A stretch of 64,000 nucleotides of DNA from Ehretia macrophylla. Lineage: Eukaryota > Streptophyta > Magnoliopsida > Boraginales > Ehretiaceae. Shown piece after piece: positions 50,255 to 63,297 of this stretch. The stretch's first letter is position 1. Each line of letters starts with the position of its first letter. The notes under the pieces were generated by a model that was not told the DNA's origin, searched no databases, and worked only from the letters and a program-made list of their open reading frames with translations. The position numbers and the translations under genes are program-made. Where the stretch lies: NCBI GenBank assembly GCA_037974665.1, contig CM075770.1, positions 61,949,850 through 62,013,849 on the forward strand, given 5' to 3'.

Positions 50255-53200
50255 TGTAACGCCCCGATCCCTTACGAGACCGGAGGCTCTAATAACCAAG
50301 CTATTCTCAACCCAATTCCAACCCAATCTCAAAATTTTAGGGAAAAACGGACAGAGTTTCCTCTGTACCGCGGACATTTTTCAAACCTGTAAATGCTCAA
50401 AATAGCCATAATATACTAAAACAAGCTTTTATAATTAAAATTCAAAGGTTCAAGGCCATCCAAGACAGGAGACAAACAACAGCTCCAAATCACACAAGCA
50501 TGCACCCAACTTAACTTTTCATTAAACTTTTTTAACATGTCATTCTATGATAACATTAGAGCAATCTTAGAAGTTGAAATCAACATACCTCTAAACATAC
50601 ACCCCCAAGCATGCAAGAACTAAAAGGAGAATTAAAAGTTATTACAAGCCATAATATCTCAAAGCTAACATTACAACCAACAACTTTCAACTTGCAACTA
50701 CAAGAATATACATAGCCCTTAGGCCACAAAATAGATCATAAAATAATAATACAAGTGCACCATATAGCAACAAGAAAACAAATACACCTTAGACAACAAA
50801 CACACAACAACTAGGGCAAAGGCTCAGCCTGAACTTCTTCCTCTTCCACTAGCACCTCAACTAGTTGGGGTTCACCCTCAGCACTTCCTGAAACATGTTT
50901 AGCCAGGTATGACCAATCACAATTGCTCAGTGAGGGATAAGGTCTACCGCGGACGTGCAATGCAACAACTTAACACAATTGATACAATAGATAAACAGTG
51001 AATAACAATTCTAATACCACATTTTAAAAGGATACAATCGATAACTCTTACCCCTCCAATTCTTCGACCCCCGATCCACGAACCACGATCTCGATCTCGA
51101 TATGCCGGTATCCCTTACACCAATGGGTACTCCGGATGTACCCGATCCTACGACCCAACACCCCCTGGCAATCTCCGGACCAGGCGAGTGAGGGAATAGC
51201 AGACGGAGCTAAGGCAACCAACACTGGAAAGCTCGATGCCGCCCAGCGAGGCTATCGCATCCGCCGCGACAATGAGGTTGCGCAACCACGATGCAAAACA
51301 AGAATGATAACAATGACAATATAATCAGGAAACACATTTAAGGACAAAAAGTAAGTTGTTCTCGCACCAAGTTACAATTTAGCAACAATAAGCATATATC
51401 AATTACGCAATTATACTAAACAATATACTCTTTTAGAAAGAAAATAAACTATGATGCATGTAAGGATGCAGGTCCCTCACCTCTACCGAGCTCCAAGATG
51501 TAAGTTTGAATCACATCATTTCTAGTCACCTTGAACCTATGAGCAAACATTACTTCAATTACTCTTTAACTACAACATTTATTAATTATTCAGCTAGGTT
51601 AGCTAACTTATAACTTCACTTATTTAGCATATATACAATATCTATTAGAATTCTATTTTTAACAAAACACCACTTTTATATACTTTAAATTAACATATAT
51701 TCCATATTTTCAATAGTCTACAAGTTAATTAAGAAGATAGTTCAAACACTTAAAGGAGATTGATTCAACCAGCATGCTATAACTAGATTTAAACCGACCT
51801 AGAATTTAGTTTAACTAAGATCAACACATGAGGCGAAAGTTACTCATACTATTTCTCATTTGACTTTAGTTAATAACTTATACAAGAAACTAATTCACTC
51901 CACATACAATAAACTAGCCATTAACTCAACTCAAAGAATTTCTCCAAAGAATTTATAGATAATAAAGGTTAGGTTACTTTAAAGTTCAAATGACACATTC
52001 ATTCACAATGACACTACCCAGTCTTTTACTACTATAATGAACTTCTAATTCATATTCTACTTTACTTACAATAGTTAGTAATATCTCTATGAAGATAGCC
52101 CAACATTAGCACATAGGGAAAGAAGTGCATTTATCAACTAATAGAAAAGTTAACTATCAACCATTTAATAACTAACATATTTTTTTAGTAAAATAACTAT
52201 ACTTCAAGCTAAGATTCTAACATATCACTAGTAATATTAACTTAAGTTAATTACATTTAACATATAATAGACAACTATCAACTTACAATTAACCTTACAT
52301 GTAGTTTCAAAAAAGCATTAAACATATTCTTCCACATAGTTTACTTGACCTTTCTAAGTGTTCACTAGTTGCACATTGATAACAACAACTAATTCTAACA
52401 GTTGAATTGTTTAGCATATATAGAAACATTACCTATGTCTAAAGGTGGTGACCATCACAACTCTACTAGCATTTCTCATTCACAGTCGAATAGAATAGCT
52501 TTCAATTTAAATTAACTTTACTAGCAATTATATTTCAATTACAATTCATGAAAACAACATAACTATATGAGCCTCATTACGTTATTAATCATCCAAGGAC
52601 ACTACACAATAAGGTCTTGATTGAATACATCCAATTAGAACTGAATTATATCATTACTATAGCAAAATAACAACAAAATTCAGATTCTCGCGTAACATGG
52701 CATTTCTGACACATCTCACCAAAATGATCATAACTTGCTCTAGACAACTCCGATTAATGCATCGTAAAAAGCTGTAGAAACTATACTCGTAAGGCTTTCT
52801 AATGGTATATAATTCAACCCCTAATCCTTCTCCAATTAATACAGTTTTAAGCTCGAATTTGCCTCAATGCAGTTAGAATAGAAGCAGTTTAAGCAGTTTT
52901 ACAAAGGAGTATATACAAGACAAGCATAGAATCATGCCAAGAGCTCTAAAACAACTTGAAGTCACATTTAAACACTCAAGAAGTCGTGCCAAGGTCTTAG
53001 AAGCACGAGACCACCGAAATTGCTCCTAAACCCCTTTGTTTTACCAGCTATTCCTCTTCCAAACCAAAGTTAACAATTCAAATTCAAAGGGAAACTCTAC
53101 GAACCTTCTAACTAACCTTCAAGGAACCCTTTCAACCCTCAAACACATTCAAAAGCTCGCAATTACCCCGAAAGCCCCAAATTCCCTCTTATAGCTTTAC

Positions 53201-54249
53201 ACTATACCTACTTCATCCGGGCTTCAAACAAAGGTTATCAAACCTTCTATAGCACCTAGGTAGTCTAAGGATACTAAAAGTGAAGCCTGAATCTACCCGA
53301 ATTTGTATTAACCCCGAAACCCCTATTAAAAAGTCGGCTATTTCATGTTTTATACAAGTTTAGAGCAATTGAAGAGCACGGGACTATTGGTCTACCTTCA
53401 TTAGTACCTAAGGCCTCTATTAGAAGCAATGGATCAAGCTAATACATACAATTACACAAAACCCTAAAATCCCGTCACTATTCACCTCAAAAATCAAAGT
53501 AACAATTCCAACCGTTTAAAATACGAACCAATGGCTTAAATGTGTTCTCTAGCACTTATATACAATGTATAATAGCATAGATAAGCTTTGCATTAACATT
53601 TGATAGCATTTCTAACAAATCAAGAAATGTGTAACATTTTAAATATGCATAAAAAGTCATGAAAACCCTCACCAATTGCGCGTAGGAACTCTCGGGAGGC
53701 TAGCAAACACCCTAAACTACTTGCTCCTAGCTTAGCTTGGCTTGGCTTGAAGATTTGATGAGCAAAATCCTCTCATTCTCCTCCTATGCTATTCTCGGAT
53801 TTGCTACAGTGATTTTTCAGCATTTGCTCTCTTTTTTGTTTTTGTTTTTATGAGCTAAATGGTCATGTGTTGAATAGATATACTAAATGGCTAAGTTGGG
53901 TGATTAAATGGGTTACTAAAATGAGTGTTGTTAACTTTAAAATGAGCCTAAGGTGTGAAACATAGGCTAGCTAATTAAATCTCTAAGTTATGTTACGTAA
54001 CACTATTTATTGAACTACGAAAATCATTTTCTAAACGAGCGCTGCTATCGCTTCTAGTTCAATTGCACATTTTTCCCAATCCTTTAACAATTAATATGAT
54101 TTAATAAAAATGTTAATTCACTAATAGAATGTAGTTTGAAAACGGAGTGAATAGTAGCTAAAGAAAGCAGTTAGTAAAACACAGAAGGAAATGCGCAAAC
54201 AAGGGATGCAACAGTGAATGAATGTACGGCAAAAATCTCGGGCGTCACA
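50255..54249 (-). mobile_element. Solo LTR S2 (3995 bp)
   Basis: TGTAACGCCCCGATCCCTTACGAG...CTCGGGCGTCACA, flanked by AGGCC at 50250-50254 and 54250-54254, inside the E4 internal region. It carries the hairpin (50910-50929), GC-rich block (about 51110-51290), palindrome 51276-51287, donor-like ATTG|GTGAGG (minus, 53672) and acceptor-like TTTCAG|G (50888-50890). The minus-strand start TGTGACGCCCGAG matches the E5 3' LTR start, linking S2 to the coding E5 family. Confidence 0.93.
50910..50929 (-). promoter_or_regulatory. Conserved LTR hairpin (S2)
   Basis: TGACCAAT with ATTGCTCA, one true mismatch; downstream acceptor-like GGCTAAACATGTTTCAG|G in element sense. Confidence 0.5.
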
Positions 54250-54571
54250 AGGCCCCTGCACTGTTTGCTAAGTGAGAACTTCATACAACCTTGCCAATAA
54301 GGAAAATACCATTAGAATGCCAAATAACAATTCCAAAAAGTACTGTAAGTAGTACTATACAATAAGTATGATAGGAATTCCAAATACCAAACCTACTGAG
54401 GAACACTAAAGAAAATTCCTGAAACAATGCTCCAGTGAGAAAATACCAAGGATTGCCCAATAAGTAAGTACCAAATAAATGACCACCAAGAATTCTATAG
54501 AATGCCATTGAAGGATTTCCAATAAGGCTGCACAGTATTATCTATGGTATACGTGTCTCGGTCTTTATTGG

Positions 54572-57191
54572 TGTGGTCTCGAGACCGGGAGTTCTATCAA
54601 TCAATCTAATCACAACCCAAATCCAAACCCGGGCATAATTTTTAGGAAAAACGGACGGAGTCTCCCCTGTTTTTAGGCAAAAAGCAAACTTGCGATAGCA
54701 TATAAGTAGACCAATACCATGTCCAAACATACAACCACCTCAAGGCCATCCGAGCCTTGTTCTTAACAAGCAATCACAAGCAAATCTACATTTCCAGTTT
54801 ACAGACTAACCTACCTCTTCACATCTTTTACAAGTACATTCATGCTTGACAATTAAACCATACTAACCTATTGCATAAGTTAGACTATCAAACCATTCTA
54901 ACTATTTTCCTTTGGACATTACTAACATGCATTGAAGTTAAACTATACTAACTAAATACATAAGCTAGCTTTTCAAATCACTTCAATAACCTAGTAAAAC
55001 TTAAATTACATTCTTTTAATAATAAATACATACAATACATGAAAGCATACATCTTTGCCACTTCGACAACTCAAGCCACATAGCACGCAAGACAACTCTT
55101 CCAGCATGAACTTTCACACAGTCACGAACTTTCCAGCTAACATGGCATTTCCTAAAATGTGGTGGTGAGGAGTGAGTATACTCAACACGTATACTCAGTG
55201 AGGGTGAGACAGATATCGAGGTGGAGAGAAAGAAGATTGTACAATGCAAATAGGTACAGTTAAGCAATTTAATCAATAAGAAAACATTTAATGTAAACGA
55301 CAATACAATAAACAATTAAGAAAGCATTAACACAACCATTCAAAGCTATACCACACTTTGAAGGCTATGGTTCACTCGAGCGATTAATGTACCGATCACG
55401 ATTTCGATGACTTTAATGATGACGCGCTGGCTCACCCACCTTATAACTTCCGTTAGAGTACTCCGGACATACTCTGTCAATTCTACGACCCAAGACTCCC
55501 TGGGCGGCGACCCAAGCGAGAAAAGGGAATAGGACACGGAGCTAGAGCAACCAACACTGGCAACCTGAGGCTACCCAGAGAGGCCCATCACTCACGCGCG
55601 TGACACTTATGCAATGCAATACAAGCTATTTAACGATAATCGAGCAAGGCACTGAAGTGCAAGTCAGTAACAACATGTGATACAATAAGCATACAATAAG
55701 CAACTACAATCAATTAAGTAACAAGAACAACACCAACAAGCGTTATCAACAATTGATATACAAATTCAATCATAATCAACTTTAACAAGCATAACAAGCA
55801 TTATTAAGCATTCTATAGGCATTATACTATGAAAACACACAAAATCACAAAATGACCCCAACTTTCAAAACGCTACTACTTCCAAACGAGCCACGAGTTT
55901 TTGAAACCGACTTCACCAATCCTCCTAGGTCACCATAAGGCACGTCTAAAGACCCCGAAACCCTACTTAACCCTAGAATTCACGCAAAGCCCCGATTTCC
56001 CCTTTTGCTCGTTTGAACTACCGCTACCCTAACCAAACACCCAACCAACACCATAACTGCCCCAAAAGTGCTTCCATGGCCTCCCGAAACAATTCCATCA
56101 TGCAAAACGATAAAATGCCAAACTTGACCTAAACGACCCCAACTTTCACTAAGCCATTTTCTTCAATTTTTTCATTACACAATCCAATTAAACCACACAT
56201 TTAGGCATTCTAGCATATCTAGCACCTTCCTACATCAACAGAACGCATAACGGAGTAACTTCATCGAAACGAGGGTTTACTATTCATAATTTACTATTCA
56301 ACTATCAATTTAAATTTCAATTTCGATATTCAACCGCAGAAAATGCTAAAAAGCTATAAATACATGTTCTACGATTGCTAGGGAACATTCTTTAAGCAAC
56401 GAAATAGATAAAATAACAACCTACGGTTAAATCACAAAAATTAAAGTTTAGATACTATAATTTCAAATGCGCAAATAACGATGAAACCCTCACCTTAGAC
56501 GCTCCTAGACGCTAGGAAAACCACTCTGGATGCCTCAGAAACCACCCCGTGCAAGCTCACGCGAAGATTTGAAGTTTGGAAGTTTAAATTTCTTTTTTTT
56601 TCTCTCCTTCTATTTTTGGCCATAGTCATTCTGTTTTCAGCTCTTTTTATTTATTTATTTTATGCTATTATGTGCTATTATAAAGGATGACAAGCTCAAT
56701 GGTCAAAGCCTTGGTCAAACCACTTAAAAATTGGTCAAATAAGCTTGTTTTATGCATTTTAAAGCTAAAACAACCAACCCAAATCTAATTCTAGTTAAAT
56801 ACAACTTAAAATACCAAAATTAAAACACTAAATACTAGTTTTCACTATTTGCTGAGAACTAGAAATCATTTCCTAACTATCGCTCTCGATATGCTATGCA
56901 CTTTGCGACAATAAAAGAATAACAATTAAATCTCAAGGAATTTAAGAAAATATAATTTTTGAAAAGTAACATAGTTCAAAATTTACTCCGGCTCGGAGCT
57001 ACTTTTCATTTAATTGAAAACCGAGCATTAAGGTGCAAGAAAAATAAAACCGATTAACATAAATATGAAAATGAAGCTACAAATGAATGTTTAACTAAAA
57101 TAAACACATAATTCAATGCTAACATTTAAGATAACACTTAATTAAATGCAATTAAATGCCATTGAATGCATGCCGGGTTCGGGTTATCACA
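54572..57191 (-). repeat. Right (5') LTR of E4, start damaged
   Basis: Aligns with 46905-49519 along its length. Its left edge reads TGTGGTCTCGAGACC instead of TGTAACACCCCGATCC...CTCGAGACC, so about 12 bp near the terminus are lost. Hairpin at 55173-55197, acceptor-like TTTTAG|G (55152-55154), donor-like TAAG|GTGAGG (56493), predicted intron 1342 nt. Ends GGGTTATCACA before ATAGG. Confidence 0.88.
55173..55197 (-). promoter_or_regulatory. Conserved LTR hairpin (E4 right LTR)
   Basis: Identical to the left LTR copy: TGAGTATAC, 7-nt loop, GTATACTCA. Confidence 0.6.
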
Positions 57192-57322
57192 ATAGGCACC
57201 ATGGTAGTCGAGGGAGCACGGCAAGCCCGACGCCGCCCGTGTTTCTTGACGCTACCATGTCCGAATAGGTTGCGCAACCCCAAGACAAGTCACAAGCACT
57301 CAAGATATCAAATAACACATAA

Positions 57323-57345
57323 GGGGTTGGGTTCGGGGCGTTACA
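57323..57345 (+). repeat. 5' LTR remnant of E5
   Basis: Only the last about 23 bp of the LTR remain. Its reverse complement occurs at 46031-46053 in the TRIM-like element. Confidence 0.75.
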
Positions 57346-57352
57346 CTTTAGG

Positions 57353-57364
57353 TGGTATCAGAGC
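57353..57364 (+). other. Primer binding site of E5
   Basis: TGGTATCAGAGC, 7 nt after the LTR remnant; initiator-Met type. Confidence 0.9.
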
Positions 57365-57654
57365 TACTTGAATGCTTGAAGCCGGGTTAACTTCCTTGGT
57401 ATGTGGGTAGTGGTCTATATGTGAAAGAGAATTATGTGAATATGTGATTGTTAAATTGTTTAAGTACTTGGATGGGAAAAATGCAACAGTAGTCCCCATT
57501 ATTTATTCAAAAGTCAATTTAGTCCTTATTGTTTCAAAATGCTCAAAAAGGTCCCTAATGTTTGTAAACATGCTCATTGTGATCCCTACCGTTAAAATTT
57601 TGGTTAGTTTTAACAGATGTAAATAGTATTTCAAGGGTAAATTTAAAAAATTAC

Positions 57655-57945
57655 AAAAAACACAAAATCTCACACAAAAATACCAAAAAATACACACTAA
57701 CACACCCACAAACACACGCACTCACAGAAATATACCAAAAAACACACACTAATACACACCCACAAACACACACTAACACACCCACAAACACACACTAACA
57801 CCAAAAAACACACACTAACACACACACTAACACACTTACAAATATATACTAACACACCCACAAACACACACTAACACCAAAAAATACACACTAACACACC
57901 TACAAACACACACTAACACCAAAAAACACATACTAATACACAGGG
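57655..57945 (+). repeat. CA-rich minisatellite inside the Mutator-like element
   Basis: Irregular tandem copies of ACACACACTAACACCAAAAA and ACACACCCACAA-type words, with cytosines almost only on the plus strand. Confidence 0.85.
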
Positions 57946-58190
57946 AGGGGGTGGGGCTGTTCTCGCACAGGGGGGGTGTGGGGCTGTTCGCCAGCGGGGA
58001 TAGGGGGCGCTGTTCGCGCGCAGGGGGCGTGGTGGTGGGGCTATTTTTTGAAGAGGATGGTGGGTGGTGGGTGGTGGGTGGTGGTGGTGGTGGTTGGCGG
58101 TGCTTGTGGTAGTGGGTTGGGGTTGTTTTACTGTGGTGGTTGGTAGTGGTTAGTGGTACTTGTGGTGGTGGGTTGAGGGGTTGGAAGAGG
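57946..58190 (+). repeat. G-rich tract inside the Mutator-like element
   Basis: Runs of GGGGG and repeated GGGTGGT/GGTGGT words, opposite in strand composition to the preceding CA block; many adjacent G-runs could form quadruplexes on the plus strand. Confidence 0.8.
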
Positions 58191-58588
58191 AAGAAGAAGA
58201 TAGGGATATTTTGGGTATTTTATTTTTAAGTAAGGGTAGTTTAGTCATTTTATAAATTTTATGTTAGATTTTTAACTGTAGGGACCACAATGAGAATGTT
58301 TACAAATATTGGGGGACCTCTTTGAGCATTTTAAAACAATGGGGACTAAACTGATTTTTTAGTAAACAATGGGGACTACTGCTGCATTTTTTCCTACTTG
58401 GATAAAAGACATGCTAGCATGAAAAGGAATGATAAAGCATGACATGATAAGAATATGAAAAGTTAGTGTTTAATGTTGTTAAGTGTTTTATATGTTTCTT
58501 ATGTGAGTAGAATGTTTGAAAACAATGTGTATATTATCTTTGCATAGTTTATTTGCCTATTATAATATTATGTTCTTCTAGCATTGAA

Positions 58589-61500
58589 ATGAGGAGATGG
58601 GGTAAACCAAGGAGAGAGCTGGAGGAAGCCCCTAGACAGGATGTACCGGGGCAAGATGTAGGGGCAGCCGGGGATGTACCGCAGGGTCAGGAACCGAGTA
58701 ATGCCCAGATTTTGGCCACAATGGCCACCGCAATGAATACCATAGCTCAGTTTGTGGTTCAGCAGGGTACAGCAGGTATCGGCAGGGGTAATCAGGCTGC
58801 CAGAGTAGAGGGCAGTGGTACTGCAGGGGGTAACTTGTTTGATAAATTCCTGCATCACGGGGCATATAGTTTTTATGGCGAGCTTGATGACATGAAAGTA
58901 AAGATGTGGTTAAGTAAATTCGAGAAAGTTGTTGTGATACTTTAGAGCAACGATGAAAGAAAGATTACCTATGCTGCCTTTTTAATGGAGGGTGACGCCG
59001 AGGAGTGGTGGCGCACTATTAGAGAGAAATGGGATGCTGAGAGGGTCCAGCATGTATGGGCTGACTTTGTTCGGGAGTTTCGGGATAAATATGTATTGGT
59101 TGTAGCTCGTGAGAGACACCAAGATGAATTCATAGCTTTGAAACAGGGGAACATGACTGTAGACCAGTATGAGGCTACCTTTACTAGACTATCTCGATAT
59201 GTGCCAGCTTTAGTTCAGCCGGAGGATGTGAAGATCCAGAGATTTATTACAGGGTTGAGGAGTGACATCATGCTTAATTTGTCTTCGTAAGATTATCTGA
59301 GCTATGCTGCAGTAGTCAGGGCCGCATCGAGATATGAGAAACGCAAGGCAGATGTGTTAGCTCAGTCTAGTCAGTCAAGCAAACGTCAGTTTTAGTCTCA
59401 GAGTCAGGGTTATCAGAGGCAGTATCAGCAGCCTGTTCAGACTCAGCAACCTAGGCAAACCCAGAGCTATCCAGGACCAGTTCAGGTACAGTCACAGCCG
59501 AGACCAGCTCAGAGCCAGCCACAGGGACAGTCACAGACTCGAGCAGTGACTGCTAGATCTCAGCAGGGTAGTTCTGCTACATCTACTTATAGGGCCCCTA
59601 TAGGAGGTGCTGCTGCTAAGAAGAACCTACACTGTACTCATTGCAACCGCAAGGGCCACACGGAGGCTGAGTGTTGGAGGAAATTGGGCCATTACATAGG
59701 TTGTGGCAGTGATCAGCATAGAGTTAGAGATTGTCCAAAATTTAAATATGGTCAGGGTCAGACTTCAAGCCAGGGTGCCCAGACTAGAGCTTCAGGAGAA
59801 GCTATTGTACCGCGAGGTCAGGCACGGGTATTTGCACTTGACCAGGAGGAGCTTCCAGAGACGACAGTGGTGGTGGAAGGTACTTTTCTTATTAATAGCC
59901 AGTCGGTAGTAGTTTTGATTGACACCGGGGCTACACATTCATTCATTACTCCTGCATGTGCACAGTCTGCTACATTAAAAGTTGATAAACTACCGTATGT
60001 GATTGAAGTAGGTAATCCTATGGGTTCTAAATTTGTTACGGAGTCTGTGTGTAAAGATTGTAATATTTGCATTGAGGGTTGCATATATCCTATTGACTTG
60101 ATAATCATGCCATTTCAGGACTTTGAAGTTATCTTGGGGATCGATTGGTTGGGGCGATATTATGCATGTTTGGACTGTAGGAGGAAAGTTTTAACTTTAG
60201 AAGTACCTTACCAACCTGTTATTAAAGTAACTGGGAGTCAAAAATCAACTGGGACTCGTATCATATCTTCTATTAAAGCTACTAAAATGCTGAGTAAAGG
60301 TTATGATGCATACTTAGCTTATTTAATTAATCAGCCTGGAGATAAATTGAAATTGAATGAAGTACCTGTTATAAAAGAGTTTCTGGGGGTTTTCCCTGAG
60401 GAGTTGCCTGGATTACCACCTGATAAGGAGATTGAGTTTGTGATTGACTTGTTGCCGGGAACTAATCCTATCTCGAGAACCCCGTATAGAATGTCTCCCC
60501 CTGAGTTACAGGAATTGAAAATTCAGCTACAGGGTTTACTTGAGAAAGGTTTTATTCAACCTAGTTCATCACCATGGGGTGCTCCCGTGTTATTTGTGAA
60601 AAAGAAAGACGGTACTCTGCGTTTGTGCATTGATTATCGAGGTCTTAATCAGGTGACAGTGAAAATTAAATATCATTTGCCATTAATTGAGGAGTTGTTT
60701 GATCAGCTATAGGGTGCTATTATGTTTTCTAAATTTGATCTGAGGCAGGTTTATTATCAGTTGAGGATCCGAAAAGAGGATGTACCTAAGACTGCATTTA
60801 GAACCAGGTACAGCCACTATGAGTTTGTTGTTTTACCATTTGGTTTGACAAATGCTCCAGCCGCCTTTATGGATTTGATGCAGAGAGTGTTTCAACGCTA
60901 TCTTGATCAGTTTCTGTGATTTTTATTGATGATATATTAGTATATTCTAAATCCGAGTCAGAGCATGAAGAACATTTGAGAATTGTGCTTCAAACCCTAC
61001 AAGAACACAAATTGTTTGCCAAATTTAGCAAATGCGAATTCTGGTTGAAACAGGTTGCCTTTTTAGGTCATATCATTTCACAAGAAGGAATATCTGTTGA
61101 TCCTACTAAAATTGAGGTGGTTATGTCATGGAAAAGACCTGAAACTGTCACAGAAGTCCGTAGTTTCTTGGGATTAGTGGGCTATTATAGGCGATTTGTT
61201 AAGAATTTTTCAAAGATTGCAGGACCTTTGACTACATTAACTCAGAAAAGAACTGTGTTTAATTGGGATGATAGATGTGAAGCCAGTTTCCAAGAGTTGA
61301 AAAAGAGACTTACTACTGCACCTATCCTTGCTTTGCCTAAGGGGACTGAAAACTTGGTGATTTACAGTGATGCTTCGAAAGAAGGCTTGGGTTGTGTTCT
61401 TATGCAAAATGGTAAAGTGATAGCATATGCCTTTAGGAAACTAAAACCATATGAACTCAATTATCCTACACATGATCTTGAGCTTGCTGCTGTTGTCTTT

Positions 61501-63270
61501 GCTTTGAGGAAATGGCGTCATTATTTGTGGGGTAATAAATTTGAAATATTTACTGACCATAAAAGTTTAAAATACCTGTTTTCTAAAAAAGATTTGAATA
61601 TGAGACAAAGGCGTTGGCTAGAACTGTTAAATGATTATAATTGTACCATTAGCTATTTGCCGGGAAAAGCTAATACTATTGCAGATGCAATGAGCCGAAA
61701 AGCTTCTGTGGCTAGTTTGATAATCAAGGACTGGGAGATTGTGGAAGAGCTATGTTTGTGGAAACCAGAGGCTTCTAGATCAGGTATTTAATTTGCTAGC
61801 CTACAAATCCAATCTCTATTGCTATCTAGAATCAGAGAAGCACAACAATTAGATCCTCAGTTATTAAAGCTTCTAGAAAAGTCAAAAGGGGGAGAGTCCG
61901 ACTTCAAGTTGCATGATGATGGACTGCTCAGGTACAAGAATAGAATTTGTATTCCTAGTAATTCGATTGTGAAAGATGAGATTCTTGTTGAGGCTCATGC
62001 TTCTAAATACACAATTCATCCTAGAACCACTAAAATGTACAAAGATTTAAAACAGAATTTCTGGTGGAACAATATGAAGAGAGAGATAGCTGATTATGTA
62101 GCTAAGTGTTTGACTAGTCAGAAAGTTAAGGCAGAACATCAGAGGCCGGCAGGATTGTTGCAGCCATTGAAGATTCTGGTATGGAAATTGGACCAGGTTA
62201 CTATGGACCTTGTGTCGGATTTGTCGAGATCACCACGAGGTAATGATTCTGTGTGGGTTGTAGTAGACATGTTGACGAAGAGTTCACATTTTATTGCTAC
62301 AAAGAAAACAGATTCTCTTGATAAATTGGCCGAGCTATATGTTGAAAATATTGTGAGATTGCATGGAGTCCCATCTCAAATAGTGTCAGACAGGGATCCC
62401 AGGTTTACATCACAATTCTGGCAGAAACTACAAAAGGCTTTGGGGCCTAATTTGAGTTTTAGTACTTCATATCACCCGCAAACGGATGGCCAGTCAAAGA
62501 GGACTATCAGGATACTGGAAGACATGTTGAAAGCTTGTGTTCTGGATTTTGGCAAGAATTGGGAGAAGTACCTACCTTTAGCGGAGTTTGCTTATAATAA
62601 CAGTTATTAGGCTACTATTGGCATGGCACCCTACGAAGCACTTTACGGGCGGAAATGTAGGTCTCCGTTGTATTGGGATGAGGTAGGTGAGATAAAAATA
62701 GTTGATCCCACTATCCTTCTTGAGATGATCAAAATGGTGGATAATGTGAAACTTATAAAGAAAAGGATGCTTACAACTCAGAGTTTGTAGAAGAATTAGG
62801 CTGATAGATGTCGACGCGACTTAGTATTTTCAAAGGGTGATCGCGTATTCTTGATAGTCTCTCCGCGCAAAGGTTTGATTCGACACGGAAAATGAGGTAA
62901 ACTTAGCCCTAGATATGTGGGACCATTTGAAATCATTGAGAAGGTTGGGGATTTAGCTTACAGATTGGCTTTACCTCCAAGTTTGGGCCGGATTCATGAT
63001 GTTTTTCATGTGTCACTGTTGAGGAAATATAATCCTGACCCGTCGTACATTATTGAGCCAGAACCATTGGAGATTGATGAGTCTTTAGTATATGTTGAGA
63101 AACCTCTTCGAGTGGTTGACCGAAAGATTCAGGAACTTCGAACTAAAAGTATTCCTATGGTAAAAGTTCTTTGGGATCATCATGGGGTTGAGGATGCCAC
63201 TTGGGAGCGAGAAGATCAGATCAGAGAGAAGTATTCAGAGCTCTTTACCGAATCATGTAAGAATTACTAG
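58589..63270 (+). pseudogene. gag-pol: gag-pol polyprotein of E5, nine stops and one frameshift
   Basis: The start is taken at ATG 58589 (MRRWGKPRRELEE), the gag N-terminus by comparison with the tandem element; an upstream in-frame ATG exists at 58553. Stops lie at 58943, 59288, 59393, 60710, 61789, 62608, 62788, 62797 and 62893, and a 1-base loss near 60915 shifts frame just before FIDDILVYS. Recognisable in order are gag (58850-59290), zinc knuckles (about 59635-59740, the second having Tyr for its first Cys), protease DTGATHSF (about 59920), RT (60590-60950), RNase H (61360-61570), the integrase finger (about 61990-62120, with Ser for the last Cys: CLTSQ), both Asp motifs, the Glu region (ILEDML, about 62514) and a chromodomain-like end (63090-63250). 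Most stops are TAG in place of a Gln codon. Confidence 0.92.
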
Positions 63271-63284
63271 GACGCAATTAGTTT

Positions 63285-63297
63285 AAGGGGGAGAGGG
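63285..63297 (+). other. Polypurine tract of E5
   Basis: AAGGGGGAGAGGG ends one base before the LTR TG at 63298. Confidence 0.88.

Larger units (their letters stand above)
49520..54571 (-). other. Internal region of E4, non-coding, interrupted by S2
   Basis: 49520-50254 plus 54255-54571, about 1.05 kb. The left edge has the minus-strand purine tract and the palindrome AATTGCG-TCCT-CGCAATT (49538-49555). Repeated short words (GAATACC, AAGAATCCC, GCCGAATAAAGGCTC, CCAGAGGTCC) match E1 and E2. I find no gag, protease, RT or integrase motif. Confidence 0.72.
46905..57191 (-). mobile_element. Element E4: LARD-like non-autonomous LTR element with ATAGG duplications
   Basis: Two LTRs of about 2.6 kb (46905-49519 and 54572-57191) flank a non-coding internal region that holds solo LTR S2. 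ATAGG at 46900-46904 and 57192-57196 flanks the element, and E3 sequence resumes exactly after it. Orientation is minus: the purine tract is at 49520-49532 and the primer side is at right. The primer site itself is not recognisable at the right edge, so this copy is probably dead. Confidence 0.92.
46095..57324 (-). repeat. LTR fragment E3, interrupted by E4
   Basis: 46095-46904 plus 57197-57324 form about 0.94 kb of an E1-like LTR: TGTAACGCCCCGATCCCTCACGAG..., hairpin at 46559-46581, GC-rich block from about 46790, and the palindrome GGTTGCGCAACC at 57268-57279. The fragment stops near 57324, where E5 sequence starts, so most of the LTR is missing. Confidence 0.82.
57474..58394. mobile_element. 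Non-autonomous Mutator-like element (921 bp) in the E5 leader
   Basis: Terminal inverted repeats of about 124 bp (57474-57597 and 58270-58394) start GGGAAAAATGCA / GGAAAAAATGCA and share AGTAGTCCCC, TTTAGTCC and GTTTGTAAACAT-type words. A perfect 9-bp duplication TACTTGGAT lies at 57465-57473 and 58395-58403. The long inverted repeats and 9-bp duplication are the Mutator-like signature. The interior is low-complexity (CA-rich, then G-rich) and encodes no transposase. Confidence 0.9.

Noticed and set aside
57655..57945. Telomeric or centromeric satellite
   Set aside because: The CA-rich words do not match the plant telomere repeat TTTAGGG and are confined within one small Mutator-like element.
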